Source: Cymbomonas tetramitiformis (Eukaryota > Chlorophyta > Pyramimonadophyceae > Pyramimonadales > Pyramimonadaceae). Taken from it: 64,000 nt of DNA. The stretch lies in NCBI GenBank assembly GCA_001247695.2, contig LGRX02033441.1, positions 1 through 64,000 of the forward strand, given 5' to 3'. This document shows positions 1 through 10,761 of the stretch, in pieces. Under the pieces are notes generated by a model. The model saw nothing but the letters and a program-made list of their open reading frames with translations, searched no databases and was not told the DNA's origin. The stretch's first letter is position 1. Every line of letters begins with the position of its first letter. The position numbers and the translations under genes are program-made.

Positions 1-129
1 CGGTCAAAGCTGTGCTAAGGTCAACTTTTCACGGCGGTTCGATCTATCGGGAGGGTTTCATCTCGTTCGCAGGATTCCCGCCTGCAAGCGAGAGCCCTAG
101 GGTAGGGGTCCCTGCCAGTTCGTTCCCGC

Positions 130-1345
130 CTTTCAATTTGGCGCATCATGCTTGAAAATTGAAAGATTTCCTCCTGATGAATCTTTCAAACTAAAACTTT
201 TCTCTCCGATATACTTCAAGTTTCACTCGAAAACATATCGTCAACGTTCCACTACGGTGGGTACGTTTATCGCTCAGGGTTCGCTTTGATCCGCTGCATT
301 ATCCGCCTTGCAGTATGGCGCATCCAAAAGTGGATAAGATGTATGAAAAATATTCCGAAAGTGTTTCTCAAAGACGCAGAAAAGTTTCGCTTGAACGAAA
401 CCCTTCTGGCCGTTTTGCGCTCAAAGAAACAGCAGATCAATCTGCTAGTTCTGAAGCGCCCTCGGCCACATCTGCCTTAGAAACAAATTGCGCGTTTCGC
501 GCACAAGTAACTTGAAGCCTTGAGCTTCAAGTAACTTAAAGATATGTATCTTGGCAGTATTTGTGCCAAGTTTCGTGCCCTAGGACACACGGGAAGCCCT
601 CGGCTGTTTGGCATCTTTGGGTTTGGGTGTCACGTTCGAACCCAAACCCAAAACATCTGCCTTAGAAATAAATTGCGCGTTTCGCGCACAAGTAACTTGA
701 AGCCTTGAGCTTCAGGTAAATTAAAGATATGTATCTTGGCAGTATTTGTGCCAAGTTTCGTGCGCTAGGACGCACGGGAAGCCCTCGGCTGTTTGCCATC
801 TTTGGGTTTGGGTACGTTCGAACCCAAACCCAAAGGCAAAGGCATAGGACAGTTTCGTAGATTCTGTCCCGATGCCTTTGCAACATCGCATGCTACCTCA
901 TATTATAATGAATATTCAACATTCAAGCGTTGGATACCCCACGCCAACGGGAAGCGCTCGGCTGATTTGTTATTTGGGTATGCGCACCCAAATGACCAAA
1001 AACGCATCTTTGAAACTCGTTAGTTTCAAAGATGCGTGGCCGATGCCTTCGTGCTTATGTGTATATTTCATATGAAATATGCCATGGAATAAGTGTGAAT
1101 ATCCCGCACAAACGGGAAGCGCTCGGCTGTTTTGTAATTTTAGGGTGCACCCAAAATACAAAACGCATCTTTGAAACTCGGAAGTTTCAAAGATGCTTGC
1201 CGGTCGCGTGCAGCAGTAAAAGGCAAGGCAAAGGGTTTAGGATATAGAAGAAATAGGAATAGTTTTCAGAAGCACTAGAATACTTTTCATATGCTTCTGA
1301 AAACTATTCCTACTGCCGCTAAATCTTAAACCCCTTTGCCTTCCC
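130..1345 (+). repeat. Hairpin-cassette array, copy 1
   Basis: This stretch is a chain of short inverted repeats with little spacer. Examples are ACTTGAAGC/GCTTCAAGT, CTTGGCA/TGCCAAG, CGTGCG/CGCACG, TTTGGGTTTGGG/CCCAAACCCAAA around 610-655, and a 14-bp GCATCTTTGAAACT stem at about 1005-1035 and again near 1160-1195. An 18-bp stem GGAATAGTTTTCAGAAGC closes the array at about 1255-1310. The stems are separated by a constant linker GGGAAGCSCTCGGCTG (near 590, 775, 952, 1118). From about 480 the units are direct repeats of roughly 180 bp. The short open frames here are by-products of the repeat and are not called as genes. Confidence 0.85.
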
Positions 1346-1384
1346 CTTTGCCTTTGACCTTCCGTTCGCAGCTTTACCATTCTG
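1346..1384 (-). repeat. Inner piece of the TIR of the 12.6-kb element
   Basis: Read on the minus strand this contains CTGCGAACGGAAGGTCAAAG followed by the array end. The same order occurs at 18,370-18,410, where the sequence is the inner part of a terminal inverted repeat, and at 30,652-30,700 (inverted). Copy 1 of the hairpin array therefore sits next to a remnant of the same transposon family. Confidence 0.6.
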
Positions 1385-1385
1385 T

Positions 1386-3854
1386 TTCTGAGCGAACTGG
1401 AGTTTCAAGGAGTTCGGCAGTTTGCCAGAGTTCTCCATCATTATCTTCATCCACGAAAGCAGTCGGATCAAGAATTTGCTAAATCCAGATCGTTTAAAAT
1501 AATTTATATTTCGGGTATATTCGATGCATCTTGAGTCAGAAGATGGTGTATAAAATGATGTTCATTACAAACGAAAAACGCCGTACGACTGTATGTCATT
1601 ATGACATATGACATGACATGACATGGTATGACATGTATGACAGGTATGACCGGTATGCCATGTATGACACATGTGTCATCGGGCATATCCCTGGCAGATC
1701 TCCCCTCTTAGAAGTGTTGTGACCTCACAATATAGGGTGCATACCTTTGTATATGTCTTTGATGTCTTTGATGTCTTTGTTGTTGAACTGGCCAGTCTTC
1801 TTACACCGATGAGGCGTCCCTCAAGGTGTTTTTAGGATATCGGGGGGAACTGGGTCCACTTTAAACCTTAGGCTTTTAGCCCTACAATTCTTAGGATGTA
1901 GCCCCCCTGATCGCTTGGCGTTTCGTATTTCAGAGTGACGCTCAGGGTATCTTCCGAGGTTTACGTTACGGATAGATATTGCGCTTGCCGATCGACGATT
2001 CGACTTGTTTCCACGGCCTTGATAGTGCATCCACCCCTTCCTCCCCTCCTGAAGCTGCTATGGAGGTTCACAGGCAGAATGGAGAACCTTTTTTAAGGTT
2101 TGTTTTAATGCAGGCGGAGAAGGCCCAGCTTAACGAGATATTGGACTTTAAATCCTGCACCCGATCTGCCAAACTCCTTTTTTCGGTCCGGTACGCGCGC
2201 TCTGACGAACATTTCATAGATGGATTCGACAACGTACTAATGTGAATTCGTTTAGTCATGTGTGTCAAAACACAACTCAGGATCACAACTCCATCTACCT
2301 CAGCATTCCGGCAGCGCAGAATGACTGGCCATAAGATCCGAATGACAAACCACGGTCTGGCAAAGGCAGTATAGCAGTTTTTTTATTATCCACAGATATG
2401 GTACCCGCATGTATGCGTATCTGTGCAAGGGTATGATTTGTACAAGGCTCACTACACCTCAGCAAGGAAGGATCAATTCCCGCTCCTCTCATATCAATTT
2501 GATGCAGGGTAAAAATGTTAGGGATGTAACCCTGCAGTTCTCGGGATGCAGCCCTGCAGTTCTTGGGATGCAGCCCTGATTATTATTCGGTCGGCAATCA
2601 TTGGCCAAAGTCATCGGCTATCAGCTTATTGACTCAGAAGCCACAATGTTATAGAAGCTACGACCTATCGTGACCATATGCGGCAGTTATGCCTTCAGCA
2701 TACGTAGACAATATGATTATGTGGAACTTATAATTCCACTTAAGTTGCATCATGATAAATTTATCCAGGTGTTAACAAGTGTTCAGGATTTGATAAGGGG
2801 TTGACGCCCCACAGGCCAAAGGTCACTGTCTCGTAAGGCTCGCCTCAAGTGTGCGGCTTTGAGGAGCAGCGTCCCGGCGAGGCACAGGCATGATGCTTCC
2901 TTGACCACAATGGAGCTGGAATTGAGAATGCTTAAGATATCCGAAGACAGGAAGGCTTTTTGTTGGCCAGAGTTGCTGTCTAGATGCTTAACCTCGATGG
3001 GGTTGCATTCGGATACAACTGTGCAACCATACATGTGACTTATGCATTGGTGTATGACTTTGGTGAATTGTGTCTTGTCATGAACCTGGAAGGAATGACG
3101 GGCAAATAGCTAGAGCGGCGGATCTTACTCACTCGGCTCTGCTATTATGGAATTCGATGCCTGAATGGCACAACTGGCAATCCTTTGGCTCAGATGCTTC
3201 CCTTCAGACACTGGCAACAACTTGTGCGTCAGCTTCTCTAGATGTGAGGGGAAACCATGGATTAACAACTCATCAATCAAAACACATGTTACCAAGGCTG
3301 ATTCAACGAATTCTTCAACTCTTGAAATTCAACAATCAGCACCTCAAGCTGTTGACGTCAAAGTAATGGTCTTAAGCTTACAATATAGCTTATTCACATT
3401 TTAAAAAACCATCGTTCTCCTATGCCAGTGCCCTTCAAATAATATGATAGAGCTGGAGAAATATGCATCTATGATTTCTTCATAATGAACTTCATGTGTC
3501 AGTCAGTCAAATAAAGACTTCATTTGATGCTACGTCCTTCCAGTCATGTCTGCAGACCGCGTTTCCCTCGCCAGCCGCCTTCGGACTGTCAGGTCTGGCG
3601 CGGCTTCCCGCGACCCGTCGCCTGGTCCCGATCGTTCGGAGGCCGATGCGGACGACCCGGTGGTGCCCATGTCCACGTTGATTTCCCGCTCGCTACGCCG
3701 GTTTCACGTGCTCCCACCTTTGCTGAGTTTCACGCTGACGCAACCATCTGGAATTCCACACCTGTCCGCCCCTCTCAGCGGTCATAGTTCGCCGAGAAAG
3801 TTGACTACGCATTTGCCTAAGGCGAGGACGCTTGCCAAGCTGCTTCGCTCCCAT
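1386..3854. other. Non-genic stretch
   Basis: No convincing gene is visible. It contains a TATGACA-word repeat (1,590-1,695). It also has three copies of a motif like CAGTTCTTGGGATGCAGCCC (about 1,885, 2,533 and 2,557) that recurs at about 60,117-60,155. Scattered open frames are under 100 codons and show no family similarity I recognise. Confidence 0.5.
1590..1695 (+). repeat. TATGACA-rich dispersed repeat
   Basis: About 100 bp made of the word (TA)TGACA and its palindromic variants, followed by CACATGTGTCATCGG. A near-identical block lies at about 63,255-63,350 at the other end of the window, in the same orientation and with the same continuation CATATCCCTG. Confidence 0.7.
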
Positions 3855-4148
3855 GGTTTCAAAGCGAACGTGGATCTTTCTTTGGATGGGTAGCGGAAGA
3901 TGATACGGCGGTAGCGGAAGATGATACTTTCCTGATGTCAGCCGTACCAGGAGAACAAACGGTCCCGAGAGCGGAGACGTATGGGGTACTTTTGGCCCTG
4001 CTTTGGCAAGACGTAGGGACGGCCATCATAGTGCATACTGATTCTAAGAACACAATAGACAATGTGCAAAAGATCAGATCAGATAAAGGGAAGGACCCGA
4101 GACTCTGTAGGAAGATGGCGAACTACGCCATGTACTCCCTCGTTTGGT
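3855..4148 (+). pseudogene. Retroelement RNase H domain fragment
   Basis: The conceptual protein has the signature of a type I ribonuclease H domain, which degrades the RNA strand of an RNA/DNA hybrid during retrotransposition. An SLDG then GWVAEDD segment (first acidic residue) is followed by PRAETYGVLLALLW (the conserved E) and IIVHTDSKNTI (the TDSK motif). The frame shifts by one base near 3,889 between LDG and WVAEDD. A 21-24-bp tandem duplication (GTAGCGGAAGATGATAC twice) follows. The last codons run straight into the transposon terminus that begins at 4,146, which supplies the stop codon, so the domain was cut off by an insertion. No reverse transcriptase is seen upstream on this strand. 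Confidence 0.65.
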
Positions 4149-4215
4149 AAATGATATTGGGCACGAAGTGGGAACTGATTCCGCGCGATCGAGATGTCAT
4201 CAGACTTGAGACAGT
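4146..4215 (+). repeat. Terminal repeat of the 12.6-kb element family
   Basis: Begins GGTAAATGATATTGGGCACG and continues AAGTGGGAACTGATTCCGCG, matching the outer TIR at 18,234 (plus) and 30,831 (minus). The partner end is not recognised nearby, so this is a solo or diverged copy. It interrupts the RNase H fragment. Confidence 0.75.
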
Positions 4216-5999
4216 TCGTCGTGACAGTTCACCGGCGATTTCTGGTGAAATCACATCGCATCACATCGCATCGCAATAAAGTGACACGCGACGGGTTCAC
4301 GCGTTCGTTCACCCGTAGAGGTCGTGTCCACGTTAACTGCAGATCGTTTTGGAGGCATTTTCATAACGCTGCACACCTCACAGAAAAGAGCTCGATATAT
4401 TGCTAGAAATAAAATTGAGTGACAGCATTTAAGTGAATCTTGCCAAACACGTTCGTGTATTCCTGGGGGTTGTCGTGACGCGGTAATGTGGCGTTTAGAC
4501 TGAGATATGCACAGTGTCGCGCCAGTTAGACTGAGATATGCACAGTGCTTGAGATCTCGGTTTTAGGTTTCCAACATTTACGGCGACTAAATACAACGGA
4601 AGCCCCGAAACTCCAAGCATCTTCGAGATTGATACATTGAACTGTGTTGGTTTCTATCTCAAGACCATCAGAGTCGCCTTTACGACGAGGTTTGACGAGA
4701 CAGGCGCTTTTTCATTCTTTCGCTTCCGGTTGCTGTCTTGCTGAGCGTGGCAGGTACGCGGCTGAATCCTAGGTTTCCTCGTTGCGAGCTATTTCTTCAA
4801 ATACTGTTACATTACAATTATTCTAGCTTGGTGTGAAGTTCGATTGGTATTTTTGTGACAACTTCAACTTTTGATTGTTTTCTGCTTATCGCTTTATGTG
4901 TGTCGCAAAACGGCGCCGCTATATATCTTGTTGCAGCATGCATGCTTGTAAAGGCCGTCGTCCGTGGAACTCGATTCCCGGCTTGGGATCAAACTCAACG
5001 GTCTCGCTAACGGGGTGTCTGTGGCGCGGGGCATTCTGCACACACCGTATCGCTTTCTTTCGAGTTAGGGTCCCCCCCAGATATCAGCCCTGACTGCATC
5101 GCACCTTCGTGTACGATGCACGCCGTAGTTCAGTTAGAGCCATACGAGGGGCCGCACCACCTTCGCTGATATACCCCGCTCGGTGCTCAGTTGAATCTCG
5201 AGTAGCTTGTCTCGGGCGCACACTGGTCATGCGCAGTCGAGTGTGCGCCCGAGACTCAGCGGCATTCGCTGCACAAAGCATTGCGCAGCACAGCATATTG
5301 CAGTTACGCCCACAGCAGAGCACACCACCACATGCAGCAGGGCACTGCATCCGGCTGCGGAAATGGATTCCGGAGATCTAACAAATAAAAATAAAGACAC
5401 CATTTAACTGGTGTGGGCTGGATTTTTAAGGGAGCCTTTCCCTTTCTACCTATTACCACTATTAAGTTGTCCGATTCAGTACTGCACAATTTTGCAAAGC
5501 AGGAAACCCGGTCGGCAGGATTGTGTTGCGCCCCCCCCCTGAAGCCGACGGCTAAGGCTAGACAGTTATCCGATCCGCCGTGGCACAGTGTATTGTTCGG
5601 ATGCGGTGCGGATGAACTTTAAACAGGTAAGGACTTAGCCAGTATTCTACAATGAGGAGTCGGCTTGCAAGTGGTCTCTAGGCTGTGTGGGATCCTAGGC
5701 AGTCTGCGAGAGTCTCAACCCCGACTTCGGTTACAGGAGGGAGTTGCCCCACCCGCTTAAGGATCGAGTTCAAAGGATCTTCGGGCAAGCCGTATCCCGC
5801 GGCCCCACTATTTCACCGCATAAAACAACAGAGATTCCGCCGCTAAGGAAAAACCTTTTCAGGAAAAAGCGGCTCTATCTAGGTTGGCAGCACGTGATTC
5901 ATTCTTCTTTGCTGAAGCCCTCCGATTTTCACAGTAGCCTGCTTCGATCAAGGGTAATACGCGCTGTCTGATTTGAGTATCTCCACTAAGATTGAAAGG
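4216..5999. other. Non-genic stretch with one strong hairpin
   Basis: No gene is supported. A perfect 16-bp inverted repeat lies at 5,209-5,224 and 5,240-5,255 (GTCTCGGGCGCACACT and its complement) with a 15-base loop. Other short frames are not family-like. Confidence 0.5.
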
Positions 6000-6827
6000 C
6001 TATCCATATTCAACTTTGAACATTTCTCGCCCCTCAGGGCTCAGGGAGCACGAACGCTGCTGTGCCCCTTCCTTGGGCGATGCCGCCGCTGGCTGTGACT
6101 CAGAGCGTTTGCCTGCGGCTCCCTCGTTCCACAATATGGATCTTCGAGCCTTGGGTTCTTTGCGATTGCCCCTCTCCCCTGTGCTGTTTTTTTGCGCGCT
6201 TCTGTCCAGTGGATCGAAGTGCAAGAGCTTTACCAGGCGAGGAGTTCCCAGGTGTCTGTGGCGTTTTTGATGCTTTGCCACGATTCCCTTGGATTTCACT
6301 TGCGCACTGACGCTGAGGGCCTTCGTTTCAGTCGCTGCAGGAGGCTTGAGAGTATCTGTTGCCACTGGGCCCTTATCCCCTGAAGATTGGCTTGCCTTCT
6401 GTGCTACTCGAAGATTTCTGCGTCGGACTGTTTGGACGCTGGGCCCACTACTGCGTGTGGTCCCTTTCGCGCCTGTCGTGTCTGAGCGTTCAGTGATTGT
6501 ACTTTCCTGTTGTGCGATGAGGACTCTGTCAGCTGTGGCAACCACTGCATGCGCCTTGGTCTCCACTAGCTTGATGGTCTCGAGCAGATTTTTTGACAAA
6601 AGTTGCGCGTTAGAAAGCGATTCCACAGCACTGCAGCTAACGTAGTCGACTGAGAGCGTGGTATAGGTCCCTTTCGAGATTCTCAGCAGATGCAAGGCAG
6701 ATGTCGCACTGCTTATTACCTGCCGACGCTGTATCTCTAGACTCGCAAAAAGCAGTTCAGACGGATGAGTTTTACGACCAGATTTTTTGACCATACTGAA
6801 CTCTGCTCGTCGCAAGACGCGTATCAA
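6000..6827 (-). CDS. Hypothetical 275-residue basic protein
   Basis: An uninterrupted frame of 275 codons starting at an ATG. I do not recognise the protein. The N-terminal 100 residues (MIRVLRRAEFSMVKKSGRKT onward) look helical with a Leu-rich stretch around LSNAQLLSKNLLETIKLVE. The C-terminal two-thirds is Ser/Thr/Lys/Arg-rich and low in hydrophobics, as in many disordered nucleic-acid-binding or gag-like proteins. No zinc knuckle, membrane segment or catalytic motif is visible. It sits between a non-genic stretch and a tandem repeat, in a window dominated by mobile elements, so an element-encoded or decayed frame is as likely as a host gene. Confidence 0.35.
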   Translation of the reverse strand: MIRVLRRAEFSMVKKSGRKTHPSELLFASLEIQRRQVISSATSALHLLRISKGTYTTLSVDYVSCSAVESLSNAQLLSKNLLETIKLVETKAHAVVATADRVLIAQQESTITERSDTTGAKGTTRSSGPSVQTVRRRNLRVAQKASQSSGDKGPVATDTLKPPAATETKALSVSAQVKSKGIVAKHQKRHRHLGTPRLVKLLHFDPLDRSAQKNSTGERGNRKEPKARRSILWNEGAAGKRSESQPAAASPKEGAQQRSCSLSPEGREMFKVEYG

Positions 6828-7129
6828 AATACTCCCATAAAATACAGTAAGAATACCATACGAACAAAAAATAAGCCACTCTCTATCATAAAATTACCGA
6901 GATGAAATTAACATAGAGGCGGCTGTAATTTTTCGGGAGAGGTGCGAACGCTAGCTGGCCGTTGGAAAGTGGAGATCTAACACTGCACTGCACGGCAGAG
7001 CATGTGCATAGAGCATGTGCATAACACGGCACAGCACAGCACAATAATTACATATGCACATCACGCCCTAATATAAGCACATAACACTCGCCTAAGAATT
7101 CCGGTCCGATATTCTTATAAGACATTATT

Positions 7130-8080
7130 CTTACAACTGAGCACGCCCTACCATTTTAGAAAACGTTAGTATGTGTACTAACGGTGTGTTATCGTACCTT
7201 AACGGCATACTAACGCCGCGTACTTTTAGAAAGCGTACTAACAACATACTAACGCGATGCGTGAGTACACAATGTGAGTTAGTATGATAGAATGTGGGAG
7301 TTGGTGGACTCGTGGTGTGGTGCTTAGTGGGTCATGGATGGGGTCCAGATTCACTTCAATGATGTTCGAAGGTGATTGGATGGTGAAATGGGCACTGGTT
7401 AAGGAAGTATGACCCGATTTGAAGAAGCTGATATTAGGGCTAAATTGCTTTGGGAATGTGCTACGTTAGCATGTCGTTAGCACGTTGTTAGTACACTATG
7501 ACAATTGCACGTTAGTATGTTAACGGCATACTAACTCCCAGTCTCCTTAAGTGTGGGAGTTGGTGGACTCGTGGTGTGGTGCGTAGTGGGTCATGGATGG
7601 GGTCCGAATGCACTTCAATGATGTTCGAAGGTGATTCGTTGGATGGCGAACTGGGCACTGGTTAAGGGGGTATGACGCTGCTTGAAGAAGCTGATATTGG
7701 GGCTAAATTGCTTTGGGAATGTGCTACGTTAGCATGTCGTTAGTATGCTCGTTAGTACACTATGACAATTACACGTTTCTATGTTATCGGCATACTAACT
7801 CCCAGTCTCCTTAAGTGTGGGAGTGGGTGTCAGACTCGTGGCGTGGTGCGCAGTGGATCATGGATGGGGTCCAAATGCACTTCAAGCAATGATGTTCTAA
7901 GGTGATTGGATGGCGAACTGGACATTAGTAAAGGGGGGTATGCCGCTGTTTAAAGAAGCTGATATTTTGTTGCTAAATTACTTTAGGAATGTGCTACGTT
8001 AGCATGTCGTTAGTATGCTCGTTAGTACACTATAATAATCACACGTTAATGTGTTAACCATATATTAATCAACATGTTAA
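7130..8080 (+). repeat. Tandem repeat of about 263 bp, three copies
   Basis: Three consecutive units start near 7,290, 7,550 and 7,812 with GTGGGAGTTGGTGGACTCGT. They share GGTCATGGATGGGGTCC, GAAGAAGCTGATATT and TGTGCTACGTTAGCATGTCG. Each unit carries the palindromic words GTTAGTATGTTAACGGCATA and CATACTAAC. The upstream 7,130-7,290 contains the same GTTAGTA words, suggesting the array is the subterminal part of an element whose ends I cannot place. Confidence 0.8.
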
Positions 8081-8229
8081 ATGTGTACGACAGCGGTATA
8101 TGCGCGTAAAGTACGCAACCACTGCATATGCTGTGTGTTCCACGAAATCACACAACGCAATATGCCGAGGGACCGTCCACGGCCTAGAATCCCGTCGATC
8201 GAAACATCAGTTCAGTCCTCGTTGTCATC

Positions 8230-8560
8230 CTAGTTGTCGTCAGAGTCAAGTGATGGCTTTAGGCATTCAAAAAAGTCAGCCGTGGGGTCAAGAATGACCG
8301 CGGTCTCCATGCACGGATGTGGTATAACGACGACCTGCTGTTCAACTTTGTTGGCTAAGATGAAAGGCTCGGTTTTCTTCTCGAAAGCCGCTGGGTCACG
8401 GTGCGGGTTGAAGGTGTGCACCGTCTTAGTCACATCGTCCGGCCCGAGAATCGAGTTCCTCTGACTCAGGGGCAGCTCCCTTGTTGATCTAACCAAGGCA
8501 CTTCGATGCAATTTTAGCTCTTCAGTAGGCTTCTTCTCAATCCGCACCCTCTTCCCTTCT
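8230..8560 (-). pseudogene. DUF4216-like exon fragment of a CACTA-type protein
   Basis: The frame ending at 8,230 contains RNSILGPDDV, TFNPHRDP and EPFILANKVEQQVVV then HPCMETAVILD. It aligns residue by residue with the CACTA gene at about 46,575-46,780 (KNSILGVDKV, TFNPWDTS, EPYLLANQVQAQVVI, HPCMDSAVILD). In plant CACTA elements this region corresponds to the DUF4216 domain that accompanies the transposase. The FKCDW motif expected just upstream is absent, so only the distal part remains. It is fused directly to the broken end of the reverse transcriptase frame near 8,560-8,590, which implies a second, eroded CACTA copy or a capture event. Confidence 0.65.
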
Positions 8561-8582
8561 GCATTTTGTGCATATTCGAGCA

Positions 8583-10076
8583 CTAGCAGCAGCTCGCTTT
8601 GTAAAGTCTCTTGCAAAAGAAGTTCTGCAGCTTCGGTAAGCTTCGGGGCCTCGGGAGGTCCTGGATGGCCTTGCACTTTGCCTCCTGCGCACCAATAGAG
8701 TTGTGCCCAATGCGGTAGCCCAAAAAGTCCACAGTGGCTGCCCCAAAGGTGCTCTTGCCTGCGTGCAGCCTTATACCAGCGTCTCCTAACGTGCGCAGCA
8801 CCTCCTTGACATCCTTCAGATGCTGTTCAGGCGTGGAATCCGTGTAGACCACCACGTCATCGACGTACGCCACCGTGCAATGTTGCAGGTGACGTAGCTC
8901 GTAGTCCATGATCCTCACAAATGCAGGCGTTGCTCCAGCAGCCCCGAAAGGCATCGAGGTGTACTGGTACAACTGGTTCTTCCACCAGAACGCCGTCTTA
9001 CTCCTGTCCTCTTCCATGGCCATAGGAATCTGGTGGAAGGCTTTGGTGGCATCCAGCGTCGTCTTGAACCTCGCCTTCGCCACCTTCTGATAAAGCTCCT
9101 CTGGTCGATGCGGCAAGGTATTGTCCTTGAGAGAGTGTCGGTTGATGCCTCTGAGTTCTACGCAGAAGCGTGTCTGGGTCCACAAGCCAGTCTCGTGATC
9201 CTTCTTACCAGCCACAACGACGTTGCTTGCATGCCTGCAATGCTTGGCTGCGGGCTCTATGAAGCCGTACTCCAGCGACTCCTTGCAGTGAATGTCAATG
9301 ATCTCCTGCTCGCCCGGGCTGTACTTCCTCGGCCTCTGGTAAACCGCCTTGGACTCGTCCTTGAACGGGATGGAGAACGTGTTGTGCTCCGCCTTGCCCT
9401 TGTAGCCTGTCAGGTCGTGAGGGGTGTTGGCGAAGGTGCCCTTGCATCTGCGAAGAACAGCCCGCATTTCCTCCCAATGCTCCTCCTTGAAGTCAGGATG
9501 GCCTCCAAACGTGGCGTTGAGCTCTGTGTCGAGCCACGCTGCCGCGTCCTTGGTCACAGTCGTCTTGCCCAGAGGCTGAAGCTCGTCCAACACGGTGTAC
9601 GGCAAGACCTCATCCTGCTCCGCGACGTTGGCCTCCCAGCCCGGCTCCCACTGCCTTGACGACTGCTGAGCCTCCCAGGAAGTGCAAGGCGCTGCACCCC
9701 AGGCAAACCGTGTGGATGACATGGCACCATGTGCAGGCATATCCTCTGCCAGCTTGCCGGCGACCCACAAAATCCCGCACAAGAGCAGAAAAAATCGCAA
9801 AATTCTGTTGAACCGCACCGCGGCTACCGGCGGGTTCGAAGCGAACAAGCACACCATCATTCTCCAACCCCCGTGCGCTACGCGAGAACTCCCACCAGCG
9901 GCAGCAAAGACCACCAGCGTGAAGACGAACGTCAAGTAGGCGGCCTGCGCAACGCGGTGCAGCCTAAGATTGTGCCGAAGCTGCGCCCAGCGTGCCGCAA
10001 AACGAGGCTTGTCAAGCCTGACGGGCAAAGTGGGCAGGGACACGTGCCCCAGCAAGAAAACTTGGGAACAACGCAA
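8583..10076 (-). CDS. Ty3/Gypsy-type reverse transcriptase, truncated
   Basis: The protein copies retroelement RNA into DNA. After a non-conserved N-terminal 150 residues come DELQPL, then a typical Ty3/Gypsy RT: RPRKYSPGEQEIIDIHCKES, the substrate strand FCVELRGINRHSLKDNTLPH, the first catalytic region KTTLDATKAFHQIPM, the SMPFGAAGATPAFVRIMD segment, and the active site VAYVDDVVVYTD. LGYRIG follows. The frame ends in the LQNFF region where the LGLVNYYRRF-type motif should follow, so RNase H and integrase are missing. The N-terminal part contains two hydrophobic segments (LTFVFTLVVFAAAGG and FNRILRFFLLLCGILWVAG), which is unusual. It shares a frame with the open frame at 10,089-10,625 across a single TAG. 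With the nested insertions removed it lies about 8 kb downstream of the gag-protease region ending near 49 kb. Confidence 0.85.
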   Translation of the reverse strand: MRCSQVFLLGHVSLPTLPVRLDKPRFAARWAQLRHNLRLHRVAQAAYLTFVFTLVVFAAAGGSSRVAHGGWRMMVCLFASNPPVAAVRFNRILRFFLLLCGILWVAGKLAEDMPAHGAMSSTRFAWGAAPCTSWEAQQSSRQWEPGWEANVAEQDEVLPYTVLDELQPLGKTTVTKDAAAWLDTELNATFGGHPDFKEEHWEEMRAVLRRCKGTFANTPHDLTGYKGKAEHNTFSIPFKDESKAVYQRPRKYSPGEQEIIDIHCKESLEYGFIEPAAKHCRHASNVVVAGKKDHETGLWTQTRFCVELRGINRHSLKDNTLPHRPEELYQKVAKARFKTTLDATKAFHQIPMAMEEDRSKTAFWWKNQLYQYTSMPFGAAGATPAFVRIMDYELRHLQHCTVAYVDDVVVYTDSTPEQHLKDVKEVLRTLGDAGIRLHAGKSTFGAATVDFLGYRIGHNSIGAQEAKCKAIQDLPRPRSLPKLQNFFCKRLYKASCC

Positions 10077-10088
10077 GGACGGGACAGT

Positions 10089-10625
10089 CTATCCCTGACC
10101 AAACTGGCTGCCATGTATGCCCAGAGGGAAGTCGGCAGCATGAGAAGCATGGCGCGCAACGTCGTCAGAATGAAGACCAGCACAGATCCAAAGCCAGGCG
10201 AGGATCATAAGGAGCATGGCCTCAACACTGCGTGACCAGCACGCTAAGGAAATAACCACCCCCCTGAGGGGCACCACCGTCCAATCACGCGTATTAACGT
10301 GGCGAATGCCAGCATAGACACCTGTGGTGTGCACGAAGAGGAGCCCAGCGTACAAAACGACGGCGAGGGCCCACAACACCCAAATGTCATAGCACTCACG
10401 GCGGGGATAACGCCGAGCAAGTGACCACCATGTCTGAAGTGAGTCCCAGCAAGAGGCGACGCAGCGCCACCACCAATTCTGGAAAGGGCATTGCATCAGA
10501 TGCCAGCTCAACGCCTCCAGCATTGCCCAAATAGCAACCACGGGCATGGGAACTTGCCCCAGGCACCGCCAAACCACTGCACTGCCTGCAAGCGTCAAGA
10601 ACGCCCGCAGGACACCCGGCCTCAT
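10089..10625 (-). CDS. Trp-rich multi-pass membrane-like frame preceding RT
   Basis: 178 codons with about four hydrophobic stretches: GVLRAFLTLAGSAVVWRCLG, VVAIWAMLEALSWHLM, WALAVVLYAGLLFVHTTGVY and AMLLMILAWLWICAGL. It is unusually rich in Trp. It is in the same reading frame as the RT frame, separated by one in-frame TAG at about 10,086. I recognise no family. It could be an env-like or membrane-anchoring domain of the retroelement, or an artefact of a GC-rich region read in a Leu/Trp-favouring frame. The second explanation cannot be excluded. Confidence 0.3.
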   Translation of the reverse strand: MRPGVLRAFLTLAGSAVVWRCLGQVPMPVVAIWAMLEALSWHLMQCPFQNWWWRCVASCWDSLQTWWSLARRYPRRECYDIWVLWALAVVLYAGLLFVHTTGVYAGIRHVNTRDWTVVPLRGVVISLACWSRSVEAMLLMILAWLWICAGLHSDDVARHASHAADFPLGIHGSQFGQG

Positions 10626-10761
10626 GCGGGCTGCCCGTGCCGACAGCCCACAGCCACAGCGATGTTTGCTTAGAAGGGTCGCCCTCCCGCTGCCTTCGGG
10701 AGACCCCTCTGAAAACGCGCTCGGGCTTCTCGCGTGTGCTTCTCAAACGCCTCAGCTGACC

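Noticed and set aside
480..1250. Regularly spaced repeats looked superficially like a CRISPR array.
   Set aside because: The spaced parts are themselves conserved hairpins, not unique spacers. Unit length is about 185 bp and the context is eukaryotic transposons.
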